64,000 nt of DNA from Cellvibrio sp. KY-GH-1. Lineage in GTDB: Bacteria > Pseudomonadota > Gammaproteobacteria > Pseudomonadales > Cellvibrionaceae. The notes below the pieces were generated by a model. That model saw nothing but the letters and a program-made list of their open reading frames with translations, was not told where the DNA came from and did no database searches. The stretch is from NCBI RefSeq assembly GCF_008806975.1, contig NZ_CP031728.1, positions 2,108,001-2,172,000 on the forward strand, read 5' to 3'. Position 1 is the first letter of the stretch, and the number at the start of each line of letters is the position of its first letter. This document shows, in pieces, positions 1-9,470 of the stretch. The position numbers and the translations under genes are program-made.

Positions 1-78
1 TTTATTGAAATTATTACCCAGCGCTTCAATCGCTTTTTTCATACGCGCTTCAGCATCTTTTTTGATGTCATTAATCAT
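1..78 (-). CDS. frr: Ribosome recycling factor, N-terminal part (runs off the window)
   Basis: Only the first 26 codons are inside the window. They read [20 protein letters not shown] and onward, the typical N-terminus of ribosome recycling factor, which with EF-G splits the post-termination ribosome. The ATG overlaps the TGA of pyrH (ATGA), as expected for a co-transcribed pyrH-frr pair. Identification rests on this short stretch plus the conserved order rpsB-tsf-pyrH-frr. Confidence 0.9.
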   Translation of the reverse strand, partial: MINDIKKDAEARMKKAIEALGNNFNK

Positions 79-809
79 GATTTATCCTCTTCAATCAAAG
101 TACCTTCGTTACTACCCACAACAATATTCAATAACGCACCGGTTTTATTCATACGGAAAACGCGCACCGGCATATCGTGCTCACGACACAAGCAAATTGC
201 CGTTAAATCCATTACACCCAGCTTTTTGTCGAGAACTTCGTCGTAAGAAAGACGATCATATTTCGTCGCCGTAGGATCTTTTTTAGGATCCGCCGTATAA
301 ACACCATCAACTTTGGTGGCCTTTAGTACAATATCCGCTTCCACTTCGATGCCACGCAAACAGGCTGCTGAGTCAGTAGTAAAAAATGGATTGCCCGTTC
401 CCGCCGAAAAGATCACGACCTCACCGGAATTCAGGAAACGGATAGCACGGCGGCGGTCATAGTGCTCAACCACACCGCTCATTGGAATAGCTGACATAAC
501 ACGGGAGGAGATGTTGGAGCGCTCCAATGCATCGCGCATTGCCAGGGCATTCATTACCGTGGCCAACATCCCCATGTGATCGCCAGTTACACGATCAAGA
601 CCGGCTGCACTTAGGGCAGCACCACGAAACAGGTTGCCACCACCAATAACCAAGCCAACCTGAACACCAATACCGACCAACTGACCAATTTCCAGAGCCA
701 TTTTGTCGAGTACTTTAGGGTCTATACCGAATCCCTCGGTTCCCATCAATTCCTCGCCACTCAATTTCAACAGAATACGCTTGTACTTCTTATCTCTGGG
801 GCTGGACAT
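75..809 (-). CDS. pyrH: UMP kinase
   Basis: Bacterial UMP kinase of the amino-acid-kinase fold (244 aa), which phosphorylates UMP to UDP for pyrimidine and nucleic-acid synthesis. Visible motifs are KLSGE near residue 15, GGGN at 56-59 and [13 protein letters not shown] at 137-149, the nucleotide and UMP site. The start at 809 is chosen because a GGAG sits 8-10 bases upstream and the protein then has family length; an in-frame extension to 896 lacks both supports. It overlaps frr by four bases. Its usual upstream neighbour tsf is separated from it here by a gene on the other strand, so pyrH needs its own promoter in 810-1064. Confidence 0.97.
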   Translation of the reverse strand: MSSPRDKKYKRILLKLSGEELMGTEGFGIDPKVLDKMALEIGQLVGIGVQVGLVIGGGNLFRGAALSAAGLDRVTGDHMGMLATVMNALAMRDALERSNISSRVMSAIPMSGVVEHYDRRRAIRFLNSGEVVIFSAGTGNPFFTTDSAACLRGIEVEADIVLKATKVDGVYTADPKKDPTATKYDRLSYDEVLDKKLGVMDLTAICLCREHDMPVRVFRMNKTGALLNIVVGSNEGTLIEEDKS

Positions 810-1064
810 AAATGCTCTCCAAAACAATGAGTTAGCCACAAATGACCACCTCAACCGGGGGCCAAAAAAAATCGGTGCAGTGTAACAGAAAAACAACTCC
901 CCAGTTATGCCCGGCGCCGCGGTTTTTCACTCGTAGGTCAAAACGATCCCGATTAAACAACAATATAATTGTCATAACTACCATAAGATCAGGGCAAAAA
1001 AATTGATTTCCCCATATGCTGAACAATACTTATACGCAATCTATAACAAGCAGTAGACCGACCA

Positions 1065-2384
1065 ATGAATGATAAAAGCTTTAACTCAGTGCTGATCGCA
1101 TCAATTTTCGTCACCTTAATGCTCGTGATTAGCATTCATCTAATACCGCCAAAACGCCTTTTACTGCTGCCAGACGCGAGCGCTCGCCTGTACTTACTAA
1201 CGAAGACACTTGCCGACGGCAACCCCTCGTCGGAATGGACAAACGAGCAACATACCGCCTGGAAATGCACAAAACCGGCAGACAACACTGAGTACTACTT
1301 TCCCTGCTCATTTACGGTCGATCTATCCAAAAACTCTGTCGTCGGTACCGATCTCTCCAACTACAGCCATATTAACCTTCACCTGGATTACCGTGGCAGC
1401 TCCAATAAGGTGCGTATCGCAATACGTAACTACAACGACGATTACTCGAATTCTGCCGATGGCAATAGCACCAAATTCAATGCGGTCCAGATTCACGCCG
1501 GAGAACTCAACAAAGAGCAACACTTGCCCCTCGCATCATTTGCAGTTGCCGATTGGTGGCTTAGCCAATTCAACATTCCCTTAGCCCGTTCCGGGCCTGA
1601 AATGTCGAATGCAATGTCCCTGAATATTGACTTTGGAGAACCCATTCAGCCAGGCATACACAGCTTTGAGCTAAAGAAAATAGAACTGGTGGGAGAATGG
1701 ATAGCACCCGAGCACTGGTATTTGGGTATTTTAATTTTGTGGATGAGCAGTATCTTTATTTACGCCATAAAGCGGCTTTTTGAGTTGAATGCTCAAACGA
1801 AACACGACACCCAAGTGATAAACCAGCTTAGTAATACCAACGAGCAGTTAAAGGAAGAAACCAACAAGTTTCGCCGTCTATCTACCGTTGACCCGCTAAC
1901 TCAACTATACAATCGCTTTGGTATAGACCAAATTATTGCAAGCCTCTCAGGAACTGGTCACTTGCAGACCCCGGACACACCTAACTACTCGCTAATGGTT
2001 GCCGATATAGACCACTTTAAACGCATCAATGATCAGCGCGGCCACGACACTGGCGATTTGGTTTTGCAACACATTGCAAAAATCATTCAAACACATTTGC
2101 GCGCTGGTGACTTTGTGGGCCGCTGGGGTGGCGAGGAGTTTGTAATCATTATGCCCGGGGCCAGCAAAAAAACAGCAATGGCTATGGCCGAAATGATTCG
2201 AGAAGCAATTTTCACCACACCTTGCAAATTGGAAAAGCCGCTTTTAGTTAGCACCAGCTTTGGCGTCTGCGAACGGAATGAGGGAGAAGATTTCGCCAGT
2301 TGCTTCAAACGAGCTGATAACGCGCTCTATAAAGCGAAAGAACAAGGAAGGAATTGCTGCGTTTACGCAGAAGAACACTTATAA
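1065..2384 (+). CDS. Membrane-anchored diguanylate cyclase with periplasmic beta-sandwich sensor
   Basis: Protein of 439 aa. A TM helix at about 9-26 is followed by a periplasmic domain (about 60-212) rich in alternating strands, resembling a galactose-binding or CBM-like jelly roll. A second TM helix (217-236) leads to a short coiled coil and a C-terminal GGDEF domain. The active-site motif is GGEEF at 355-359. The inhibitory site RAGD lies five residues before it (346-349), so c-di-GMP synthesis with product feedback is expected. The ligand of the sensor is unknown; a glycan is a guess from the fold impression. The gene lies on the opposite strand between tsf and pyrH, which are normally adjacent. 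Confidence 0.88.
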   Translation: MNDKSFNSVLIASIFVTLMLVISIHLIPPKRLLLLPDASARLYLLTKTLADGNPSSEWTNEQHTAWKCTKPADNTEYYFPCSFTVDLSKNSVVGTDLSNYSHINLHLDYRGSSNKVRIAIRNYNDDYSNSADGNSTKFNAVQIHAGELNKEQHLPLASFAVADWWLSQFNIPLARSGPEMSNAMSLNIDFGEPIQPGIHSFELKKIELVGEWIAPEHWYLGILILWMSSIFIYAIKRLFELNAQTKHDTQVINQLSNTNEQLKEETNKFRRLSTVDPLTQLYNRFGIDQIIASLSGTGHLQTPDTPNYSLMVADIDHFKRINDQRGHDTGDLVLQHIAKIIQTHLRAGDFVGRWGGEEFVIIMPGASKKTAMAMAEMIREAIFTTPCKLEKPLLVSTSFGVCERNEGEDFASCFKRADNALYKAKEQGRNCCVYAEEHL

Positions 2385-2427
2385 AAACAAAAGGCCCGTA
2401 CGGTGATACCGCACGGGCCTTTTGTTT
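2385..2427. terminator. Bidirectional intrinsic terminator between diguanylate cyclase gene and tsf
   Basis: A long perfect stem (left arm 2385-2399, right arm 2413-2427, GC-rich core GGCCCGT/ACGGGCC) ends in A-rich and T-rich tracts on the two sides. It can therefore stop transcripts arriving from the plus-strand cyclase gene and from minus-strand tsf. Confidence 0.85.
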
Positions 2428-2438
2428 ATACAGACCAA

Positions 2439-3308
2439 TTAGGCTTTAGCAGCGGCCACTTGTGCAGCAACTTCAGCAGCGAAGTCTACAACAGCAACTT
2501 CGATACCTTCACCTACTTCCAAACGCACAAAGCTCTTCACAGTTGCACCGCCAACTTTGGCGAATTGAGCAACAGTTTGCTCCGGGTTCTTAACGAAAGG
2601 CTGATCAACCAGGCTAGCTTCTTTCAGGAACTTGCTGATACGACCAACAATCATCTTCTCAACGATTTCAGCTGGTTTGCCAGCCATGTCTGGTTGAGCG
2701 CGGATGATTTCTTTTTCTTTCTCTACTACGTCAGCTGGCATTTGGTCAGAGCTAACCACGGTTGGATTAACTGCAGCAACGTGCATAGCAACGTCTTTAG
2801 CAATTTCTTCGCTGCCACCTTCCAACTGCACCAATACCGCGATGCGATTGTTCAAGTGCAAATAACCACCAACTACGCCACCCTCAACGAGGTTAATGCG
2901 ACGCACGCTGATTTTTTCACCGATTTTTTGTACCAGTGCTTCACGTGCATTTTCCAGGTCGCCCGCCATCAGAGCAGCAACGTCGGTTTGCTTGGTAGTG
3001 AATGCTTTTTCCAATACGCTGTTTACGAACGCCAGGAAGCCTGCATCGCGCGCAACGAAGTCAGTTTCAGAGTTAACTTCGATAGCCACACCGTAGCTGT
3101 TATCCGGAGCAACTTTAACAGCAACAACGCCGTCAGCAGCAGTACGACCTTCTTTTTTGGCCGCTTTCAAGCCAGAAACTTTACGCAGGTTTTCAATCGC
3201 CAGTTCGATATCGCCATTGGCTTCGCCCAGCGCTTTTTTGCATTCCATCATGCCAAGGCCAGTGCGGTCACGCAGTTCTTTTACCAGTGCAGGAGTAACA
3301 GCGCTCAT
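2439..3308 (-). CDS. tsf: Elongation factor Ts
   Basis: Nucleotide exchange factor of EF-Tu (289 aa). The N-terminal UBA-like helical segment (about 1-50) is followed by the TDFV motif at 82-85, which contacts EF-Tu, and by the core and dimerisation domains. The start ATG at 3308 is preceded by a GAGG-type ribosome site. It lies downstream of rpsB on the same strand with a hairpin-T tract in between, which may lower tsf expression relative to rpsB. Confidence 0.98.
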   Translation of the reverse strand: MSAVTPALVKELRDRTGLGMMECKKALGEANGDIELAIENLRKVSGLKAAKKEGRTAADGVVAVKVAPDNSYGVAIEVNSETDFVARDAGFLAFVNSVLEKAFTTKQTDVAALMAGDLENAREALVQKIGEKISVRRINLVEGGVVGGYLHLNNRIAVLVQLEGGSEEIAKDVAMHVAAVNPTVVSSDQMPADVVEKEKEIIRAQPDMAGKPAEIVEKMIVGRISKFLKEASLVDQPFVKNPEQTVAQFAKVGGATVKSFVRLEVGEGIEVAVVDFAAEVAAQVAAAKA

Positions 3309-3345
3309 GGTTAATTCCTCAAATAAAAGTGTTCGAATTCAAGTT

Positions 3346-3366
3346 AAAAAAGGGGGCCAAGCCCCC
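3346..3366 (-). terminator. Hairpin with T tract between rpsB and tsf
   Basis: On the minus strand GGGGGC (complement of 3361-3366) pairs with GCCCCC (complement of 3352-3357) around a 3-nt loop and is followed by six T. It has the form of an intrinsic terminator. Because tsf lies just downstream, partial termination (attenuation) is more likely than a full stop; this is inference. Confidence 0.7.
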
Positions 3367-3434
3367 TCTTCCGACAACCCTGCGCGCAACGCTAGCAGGG
3401 CTATATTGTCGTTTAATTACTGCGGTCGCTAAAA

Positions 3435-4172
3435 TTACTCAGCAGAACCTTCAGCAGCAACGTATTCATCTTTGTTTGGTACAGATGAAGCAGACTTGGA
3501 ACCTTCCAGGCACGCATCAGCAATTGCAGATACATACAACTTGATCGCGCGGATGGCGTCGTCGTTACCAGGAATTACGTAGTCAACACCTTCAGGGTTG
3601 CTGTTGGTATCAACGATACCGATAACAGGGATACCCAACTTGTTAGCTTCCTGAATCGCAATACGCTCGTGATCAACGTCGATTACGAACATCGCGTCAG
3701 GCAAACCAGCGATGTTTTTGATACCACCGATAGAACGCTCCAATTTCTCCATATCGCGAGTACGCATCAAAGCTTCTTTTTTGGTCAGCTTGGTGAAGGT
3801 ACCGTCCTGGCTTTGAGTAGTCAGGTCAGACAGACGACGAATAGAAGCACGGATGGTTTTGTAATTGGTGAGCATACCGCCCAACCAACGATGGCTAACG
3901 TATGGTTGACCAGCGCGTTCAGCTTGCTCTTTGATGGTCTTTTGCGCAGCGCGCTTGGTACCAACAAACAGGATTTTTTTCTTTTGTGAAGCCAGTTGAG
4001 TGATCAACGCCAGAGCTTCATTGAACGCTGGAACGGTGTGCTCCAGGTTGATGATATGAATCTTGTTACGCGCACCGAAGATGTATTTACCCATCTTTGG
4101 GTTCCAGTAACGGGTTTGGTGACCGAAGTGGACACCGGCAGACAACATGTCGCGCATGCTTACTTGTGGCAT
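3435..4172 (-). CDS. rpsB: 30S ribosomal protein S2
   Basis: Ribosomal protein S2 (245 aa) of the small subunit. The N-terminus [20 protein letters not shown] and the internal GTKRAAQ and [10 protein letters not shown] segments are characteristic of the family. The C-terminal tail is short and acidic. It heads the rpsB-tsf transcript and is preceded by a promoter-like site and a structured leader. Confidence 0.98.
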   Translation of the reverse strand: MPQVSMRDMLSAGVHFGHQTRYWNPKMGKYIFGARNKIHIINLEHTVPAFNEALALITQLASQKKKILFVGTKRAAQKTIKEQAERAGQPYVSHRWLGGMLTNYKTIRASIRRLSDLTTQSQDGTFTKLTKKEALMRTRDMEKLERSIGGIKNIAGLPDAMFVIDVDHERIAIQEANKLGIPVIGIVDTNSNPEGVDYVIPGNDDAIRAIKLYVSAIADACLEGSKSASSVPNKDEYVAAEGSAE

Positions 4173-4223
4173 TTTAGTATTCCTACTGGGTTAGGCCTCC
4201 ATACACCCCGCTCACCAACCAGC

Positions 4224-4260
4224 ATGTTTGCAGTTACTCTACCTAGGTAGAGTCAAACAT
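4224..4260 (-). promoter_or_regulatory. Structured rpsB leader hairpin (candidate S2 autoregulatory element)
   Basis: An 18-bp perfect palindrome, ACTCTACCTAGGTAGAGT (4236-4253), sits inside an outer stem formed by ATGTTTG (4224-4230) and CAAACAT (4254-4260), with a 5-nt bulge on one side. It lies about 50 nt upstream of the rpsB start in the transcribed leader. Gammaproteobacterial rpsB leaders are known to be bound by S2 for feedback control; assignment of this hairpin to that role is inference. Confidence 0.55.
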
Positions 4261-4366
4261 TAGGCACCCAGGTTTTGCGTGTCGATGTATGTGTGACGTT
4301 TGTTAAACAAAGGATTTTCTCTTGCTTCCGGTGGGATTTAGCCCTAACCCGAAAAAAGAGGCGCGC

Positions 4367-4395
4367 TTTATACCACAAAAAAACCACCAGATAAA
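4367..4395 (-). promoter_or_regulatory. Candidate rpsB promoter
   Basis: On the minus strand, TTTATC (complement of 4390-4395), a 17-bp spacer and TATAAA (complement of 4367-4372) are followed by a GC-rich discriminator, GCGCGCC. A GC-rich discriminator is typical of stringently controlled ribosomal promoters. The -35 matches consensus at only 3 of 6 positions. Confidence 0.5.
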
Positions 4396-4517
4396 CCTAA
4401 ATCCCTTGTGGCTACAGCATTCACGCTAATGTAAGGAACTGCATATCCCTCTAGGCCGCGCCCGAATCAACTTGTACACTAGTTAAATCAACTCACAAGA
4501 AACCCCGAGACCTCATC

Positions 4518-5708
4518 ATGAAAGAAACTTGGCGCTGGTTTGGCCCCAAAGATACTGTCAGCCTGCAGAACATTGCCCAAGCTGGTGCTACCGGCATAGT
4601 TACTTCCCTACACCATATTCCGACCGGTGCGGCCTGGCCCATGAGCGATATTCTGGAGCGCAAAAAACTCATTGAAGATCATGGGCTTGAGTGGGCGGTC
4701 ATCGAAAGCATCCCGCTTCATAACGATATCAAAACCCGCACCGGCAATTTCCAGCAATACATCGACAACTACAAAGAGTCATTGCGCAATGTGGGCGCTG
4801 CGGGTGTTAGAGATGTCTGCTACAACTTCATGCCAGTGGTGGATTGGACCCGCACCAACCTCAACTACACACTACCCAACAACGCCCGCGCGCTGCGTTT
4901 TGAGATGAGCGACTTTGCCGCATATGATGTTTACATCCTGCAACGCCCTGGGGCCGAGCAATCCTATCGCCCTGACGTACTCGCCAAAGCCAAAGCACGC
5001 CTCGACGCCATGAGCAGTGAAGAAAAAGCCCTGCTGGAAAAAAACATAATTGCCGGATTACCCGGTGGCGAAGGCTCCTATGATCGCGACGGTATTCGCG
5101 CTGCGATCGACCTGTTTATCAAAATGGGCGACGAAGGCATGCGCGCCAATCTTTTTGCCTTCTTACGCGAAGTGATCCCGGTGGCGGAAGAAGCCGGCGT
5201 ACGCATGGCCATCCATCCGGATGACCCGCCCTTTTCACTCTTTGGATTGCCGCGCGTAGTTTCCACTGCTGACGATGCCCGGGCACTGCTCAATGCGGTA
5301 CCCAGCCCATCTAATGGCCTGACACTATGCGCCGGCTCTTACGGTGCCCGCTGCGATAATGACCTCGTTGCCATGGCGCGCGAATTTGGCGAACGCATTT
5401 ATTTCGTTCATCTGCGCAATATCAAGCGCGAGGAAGATGGCTCCTTCTTTGAATCCGATCACCTGGATGGCGACAACGACATGGTCGGCCTGATTGAAGC
5501 CCTGCTAGATGAAGAAGATCGCCGCAAAAAAACCGGTGTAGCCTTACCGCCCATCGCCATGCGCCCGGATCACGGCCACTTAATGGGCGATGAGATTGGC
5601 AAAACCGGCATCAACCCCGGCTATTCCTATGCGGGCCGCATGAAAGGCCTGGCGGAATTGCGCGGGGTAATCCATGCGCTTACCAGTTTGCGCCGTCGCT
5701 CTGCCTGA
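4518..5708 (+). CDS. uxuA: Mannonate dehydratase
   Basis: UxuA family, 396 aa, dehydrating D-mannonate to 2-keto-3-deoxygluconate in hexuronate (glucuronate) catabolism. The N-terminus MKETWRWFGPKDTVSL and the segments TSLHHIPTGAAWP, CYNFMPVVDWTRT, HPDDPP and MRPDHGH, which carry metal and substrate ligands, match the family along its length. It stands alone between rpsB and map, which are normally divergent neighbours, so it looks like a later insertion into the core region. No other uxu/uxa gene is in the window. Confidence 0.95.
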   Translation: MKETWRWFGPKDTVSLQNIAQAGATGIVTSLHHIPTGAAWPMSDILERKKLIEDHGLEWAVIESIPLHNDIKTRTGNFQQYIDNYKESLRNVGAAGVRDVCYNFMPVVDWTRTNLNYTLPNNARALRFEMSDFAAYDVYILQRPGAEQSYRPDVLAKAKARLDAMSSEEKALLEKNIIAGLPGGEGSYDRDGIRAAIDLFIKMGDEGMRANLFAFLREVIPVAEEAGVRMAIHPDDPPFSLFGLPRVVSTADDARALLNAVPSPSNGLTLCAGSYGARCDNDLVAMAREFGERIYFVHLRNIKREEDGSFFESDHLDGDNDMVGLIEALLDEEDRRKKTGVALPPIAMRPDHGHLMGDEIGKTGINPGYSYAGRMKGLAELRGVIHALTSLRRRSA

Positions 5709-5729
5709 ATAAACACCTGTCTCTAATCC

Positions 5730-5751
5730 GGGGGGAGTAAGCCCTCCCCCC
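5730..5751 (+). terminator. GC-rich hairpin after uxuA
   Basis: GGGGGGAG (5730-5737) and CTCCCCCC (5744-5751) form an 8-bp stem with a 6-nt loop, 21 bases after the uxuA stop. No T tract follows, so it may be a weak terminator or an mRNA 3' end stabiliser. Confidence 0.4.
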
Positions 5752-5892
5752 ATCCCTCACCTCTTCCAATCCCAGTTCAATGCATTTCCAACTCGCTCTA
5801 TTACCTCAATAGAGGATTGATCTTGGGCAAAGCGGGTTGGAATCGTTTAGAATGCGGCATATTTTCAATCACTATCGAGATTGCCTGAATTC

Positions 5893-6666
5893 ATGTCAGT
5901 TACTATCAAAACCCCGGAAGAAATCGAAAAAATGCGCATCGCTGGCCGCATGGCTGCCGAAGTGCTGGAAATGATTGGCCAATACGTACAACCCGGCGTT
6001 ACTACCGCTGAGCTGGACAAAATCTGTCACGATCACATTGTGAATGTACAAAAAGCGATTCCCGCGTGCCTCGGTTATCGCGGTTTCCCAAAATCAATTT
6101 GTACCTCAGTTAACCAGGTTGTCTGTCACGGCATTCCGTCCGATAAAAAAGTGCTCAAATCGGGCGACATTATCAACATCGATGTCACCGTGATTTATGA
6201 GGGCTACCACGGCGACACGAGTGCCATGTATTTCGTTGGCACCCCGGCACCGCATGCCGAGCGCTTGGTAAAAGTAACCCAGGAATGCATGTATAAGGCA
6301 ATTCAATTGGTTAAACCCGGTTGTCGTCTGGGTGATATTGGTCACGTAATTCAGGAATACGCTGAAGCTAATTACTATTCAGTGGTGCGTGAATATTGCG
6401 GACACGGCATTGGCAAGGTGTTCCATGAAGACCCACAAATTTTGCATTACGGCCGCCCAGGCACCGGCATGGAATTAAAGGAAGGCATGTGCTTTACCAT
6501 TGAGCCAATGATTAACGCCGGCAAACCGCACACTAAATTAAAAAGTGATGGCTGGACCGTAGAAACCAAAGATGGTCGACTCTCCGCACAGTGGGAGCAC
6601 ACCATGATTGTCACCAAAGACGGTGTAGAAGTCTTCACCGCGCGCGCTGGCGAAGCGTTCAATTAA
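5893..6666 (+). CDS. map: Methionine aminopeptidase, type I
   Basis: Removes the initiator methionine from nascent proteins. The 257-aa protein keeps all five metal ligands at the E. coli positions (D97, D108, H171, E204, E235) and also H79 and H178. The ATG at 5893 gives this exact register; the in-frame TTG at 5881 does not improve it. The stop TAA overlaps the ATG of glnD by one base, so the two are probably translated together. A TAGAAT hexamer with a GC-rich downstream stretch at 5848-5853 could be the -10 box. Confidence 0.97.
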   Translation: MSVTIKTPEEIEKMRIAGRMAAEVLEMIGQYVQPGVTTAELDKICHDHIVNVQKAIPACLGYRGFPKSICTSVNQVVCHGIPSDKKVLKSGDIINIDVTVIYEGYHGDTSAMYFVGTPAPHAERLVKVTQECMYKAIQLVKPGCRLGDIGHVIQEYAEANYYSVVREYCGHGIGKVFHEDPQILHYGRPGTGMELKEGMCFTIEPMINAGKPHTKLKSDGWTVETKDGRLSAQWEHTMIVTKDGVEVFTARAGEAFN

Positions 6667-9446
6667 TGGCAATTAACGATTGGGTTTCGCGCGTGCTGGG
6701 CAAGCGCGCGACCCCCGTTATACCCCCACCACAACAGCCTCAGGAATCCGGTAAACCCATGTCGATGTCTGCAGTGCCCTATTTTGAACGGCCATTATTT
6801 TTCTTTGATCAAAGTCGTTTCCGCCGCGCACTCGCTGAAAAGCCGATCATTACCGTATTTAAAGATGCAATTAACGCAGCGAGCACCCAAGCCAATCGCC
6901 GCTTCCTGGAAGGTGAAGATATTCGCGCACTGGTGTATGAACGCGCGCTGTTTATCGACTGCGTGCTGCATTATGCGTGGCATCAATTTTCCTGGCCAAC
7001 GGGAATTAGCCTGGAAGCTGTCGGTGGGTACGGACGCGGCGAATTACACCCTGGCTCCGATATAGATTTGTTAATCCTGCATCACCCAAAGGTATTCGAT
7101 CACTGCAAAGAAAACATCGAAAAGTTCCTGACGCTCTTGTGGGATATAGGTTTGGAAATTGGTAGCAGTGTTCGCACCATCAAACAGACCATCGAGATTG
7201 CACGCACCGATATTACTGTCGCCACCAATATCTTGGAATCGCGCACTCTGGTTGGCGACACTTCGTTGCGTGTGGAGTTGTTACAAGCCTCCGGGCCCGA
7301 CAAAATTTGGTCCGCTGAAGAATTTTTCCGCGCAAAATATCAGGAACAGCAAGAGCGCCATAAAAAATATAACGACACCGAATACAATCTCGAACCCAAT
7401 ATCAAAAATGCACCCGGTGGTTTGCGCGATATTCAAACCATCAGCTGGGTAACCAAACGCTATTTTGGTGTACGCACGTTAAAGCAGCTGGAGGGTAAAG
7501 GTTTTTTTACCGACGAAGAGTTTTCCTTGCTCAATTCCGGCGAAGAGTACTTATGGCGCGTGCGCTATGCCTTGCATATGGTTGCCAAGCGCGCCGAAGA
7601 AAGGCTGTTATTTGATTACCAACGTGAAATTGCCAAACTCTTTGGTTACTCAGACAGCCACGAAGGTTTGGCTGTCGAACAATTCATGCACCGATACTAC
7701 CGCACTGTGCTGGCACTGCGCGAATTAAATGATGTAGTTCTGCAGTTTTTGTCGGAAGCCATTTTGCAGAAAGGCAAAACCAAAAGTGTGGTTTCAATAA
7801 ACGAGCGCTTCCAACTGCGTGACAATTTCATTGAAGCCACGCACACCTACGTCTTTGAAGAAAACCCTTCAGCACTATTGGAAATGTTTGTGCTGATGGC
7901 GCAAAACCCACAAATTGTTGGTGTACGCGCGTCCACCATCCGCTGGATTCGCGAAAGCCGCCATCTTATCGATGATAACTTTCGCACCAATCCAAAAAAC
8001 ACCCAGCTCTTTATCAAACTTCTGCAGCAACCCGCTGGATTGGTAGAACAATTAAAGCGCATGTCGCGCTACGGTATTCTCGGCTTGTACCTACCGGAAT
8101 TTGGCCTGGTTACCGGCCAGATGCAGCACGATTTATTTCACATCTACACCGTGGATGCACACACGCTCAAAGTGGTGCAGAACATGTGTAACTTTTTGCT
8201 GCCCTCGGCCAAAGAAGATTTTCCGGTAGCGGCACATATTATGACGCGCTTACCTAAACTGGAGCTGCTTTACATTTCCGGTCTGTATCACGACATTGGC
8301 AAGGGACGCGGTGGCGATCACTCTACCCTGGGCGCCGTGGACGCCGAAGAGTTTTGCACACGCCACGGCATTTCACCACGCGAAACACGTTTAATCTGCT
8401 GGCTGGTAGAAAAACATTTGTTAATGTCACAGGTATCGCAAAAGCAAGACATTTCAGACCCGGAAGTTATTCATAAATTTGCACTGACCGTTGGCGACCA
8501 ATTGCACCTGGATTATTTGTATTGTTTAACAGTTGCGGATATTAACGGCACCAATAAGGAATTATGGAACACCTGGCGCGCCAGCTTGTTGCGTCAACTG
8601 TATCTGGATACACGTCGCGCACTGCGTCGCGGCCTGGAAAACAACGTCGACAAACATGATTTAATTGAAGAAACCCAGCAAGCGGCCATCCGCAAACTCG
8701 CGCGCAAAGGGTTAAGTAAGGAGCAAGTGCTCGCACTCTGGGGTGACATGGGTGACGACTATTTCCTGCGCGAAAACGTTGCCGATATCACCTGGCACAC
8801 GGAAGCCATTGCAGCACGCACAGACGACAAACCATTAATTCTTATCAAAAAAACCACAAGCAAAGAATTAGCCGGTGCAACACAAATTTTCGTCTACAGC
8901 AAAAACCAGAAAAATGTGTTTGTGGCTGCAGCTACCGCATTAAGCCAATTAAACCTCAGCATCCAGGACGCCAAGATTTACAGCTCCAAGTCCGGTTACA
9001 CCATAGACACCTTCTTTGTATTAAATGAAGACGGCAAACCCTTAGGTAACAACGCCACCTTGCTAAAACAAATTCAGAAAGCGTTACTTGAGGAGCTGAG
9101 TCTCGTCGACAACTATCGCGATGTTATCGGCCGTCGCACACCGCGCCGTTTGAAATATTTTGCATCACCCACACGCACCTCACTCAACACCGACACCATT
9201 CGCAACTGCAGCGTACTGGAAGTCATTAGTCCGGATCGCCCCGGCCTGCTTGCTTGCATCGGGCGCATATTTATGGATTTCGACATTCAACTGTTGAACG
9301 CCAAAATCGCCACGCTCGGCGAGCGCGTTGAAGATATGTTTTTTATTGTAGACAGTGACGGCAAACCTTTAAGTGATGCCTCTGTGTGTGAAAAATTGCA
9401 GCAAGAAATACGCGAACAATTGGATAAGCGCGTCGACAAACTTTAA
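6666..9446 (+). CDS. glnD: PII uridylyltransferase / uridylyl-removing enzyme
   Basis: Bifunctional nitrogen sensor that uridylylates PII at low glutamine and removes UMP at high glutamine. Domains in order: nucleotidyltransferase with GGYGRGELHPGSDIDLL near 119-136, a helical linker, an HD phosphohydrolase domain with YHDIGKGRGGDHS near 540, and two C-terminal ACT domains (about 725-800 and 845-920) that bind glutamine. From 6666 the protein is 926 aa. An internal ATG at 6759 would give 895 aa, closer to E. coli (890), so the true start is uncertain. The 6666 start is translationally coupled to map. Confidence 0.95.
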   Translation: MAINDWVSRVLGKRATPVIPPPQQPQESGKPMSMSAVPYFERPLFFFDQSRFRRALAEKPIITVFKDAINAASTQANRRFLEGEDIRALVYERALFIDCVLHYAWHQFSWPTGISLEAVGGYGRGELHPGSDIDLLILHHPKVFDHCKENIEKFLTLLWDIGLEIGSSVRTIKQTIEIARTDITVATNILESRTLVGDTSLRVELLQASGPDKIWSAEEFFRAKYQEQQERHKKYNDTEYNLEPNIKNAPGGLRDIQTISWVTKRYFGVRTLKQLEGKGFFTDEEFSLLNSGEEYLWRVRYALHMVAKRAEERLLFDYQREIAKLFGYSDSHEGLAVEQFMHRYYRTVLALRELNDVVLQFLSEAILQKGKTKSVVSINERFQLRDNFIEATHTYVFEENPSALLEMFVLMAQNPQIVGVRASTIRWIRESRHLIDDNFRTNPKNTQLFIKLLQQPAGLVEQLKRMSRYGILGLYLPEFGLVTGQMQHDLFHIYTVDAHTLKVVQNMCNFLLPSAKEDFPVAAHIMTRLPKLELLYISGLYHDIGKGRGGDHSTLGAVDAEEFCTRHGISPRETRLICWLVEKHLLMSQVSQKQDISDPEVIHKFALTVGDQLHLDYLYCLTVADINGTNKELWNTWRASLLRQLYLDTRRALRRGLENNVDKHDLIEETQQAAIRKLARKGLSKEQVLALWGDMGDDYFLRENVADITWHTEAIAARTDDKPLILIKKTTSKELAGATQIFVYSKNQKNVFVAAATALSQLNLSIQDAKIYSSKSGYTIDTFFVLNEDGKPLGNNATLLKQIQKALLEELSLVDNYRDVIGRRTPRRLKYFASPTRTSLNTDTIRNCSVLEVISPDRPGLLACIGRIFMDFDIQLLNAKIATLGERVEDMFFIVDSDGKPLSDASVCEKLQQEIREQLDKRVDKL

Positions 9447-9470
9447 TTGAATCAGATCTTCAAGAATTAG

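Noticed and set aside
2403..3314. Long open frame on the plus strand opposite tsf.
   Set aside because: It is a shadow of the tsf reading frame; its product has no recognisable features and tsf is certain.
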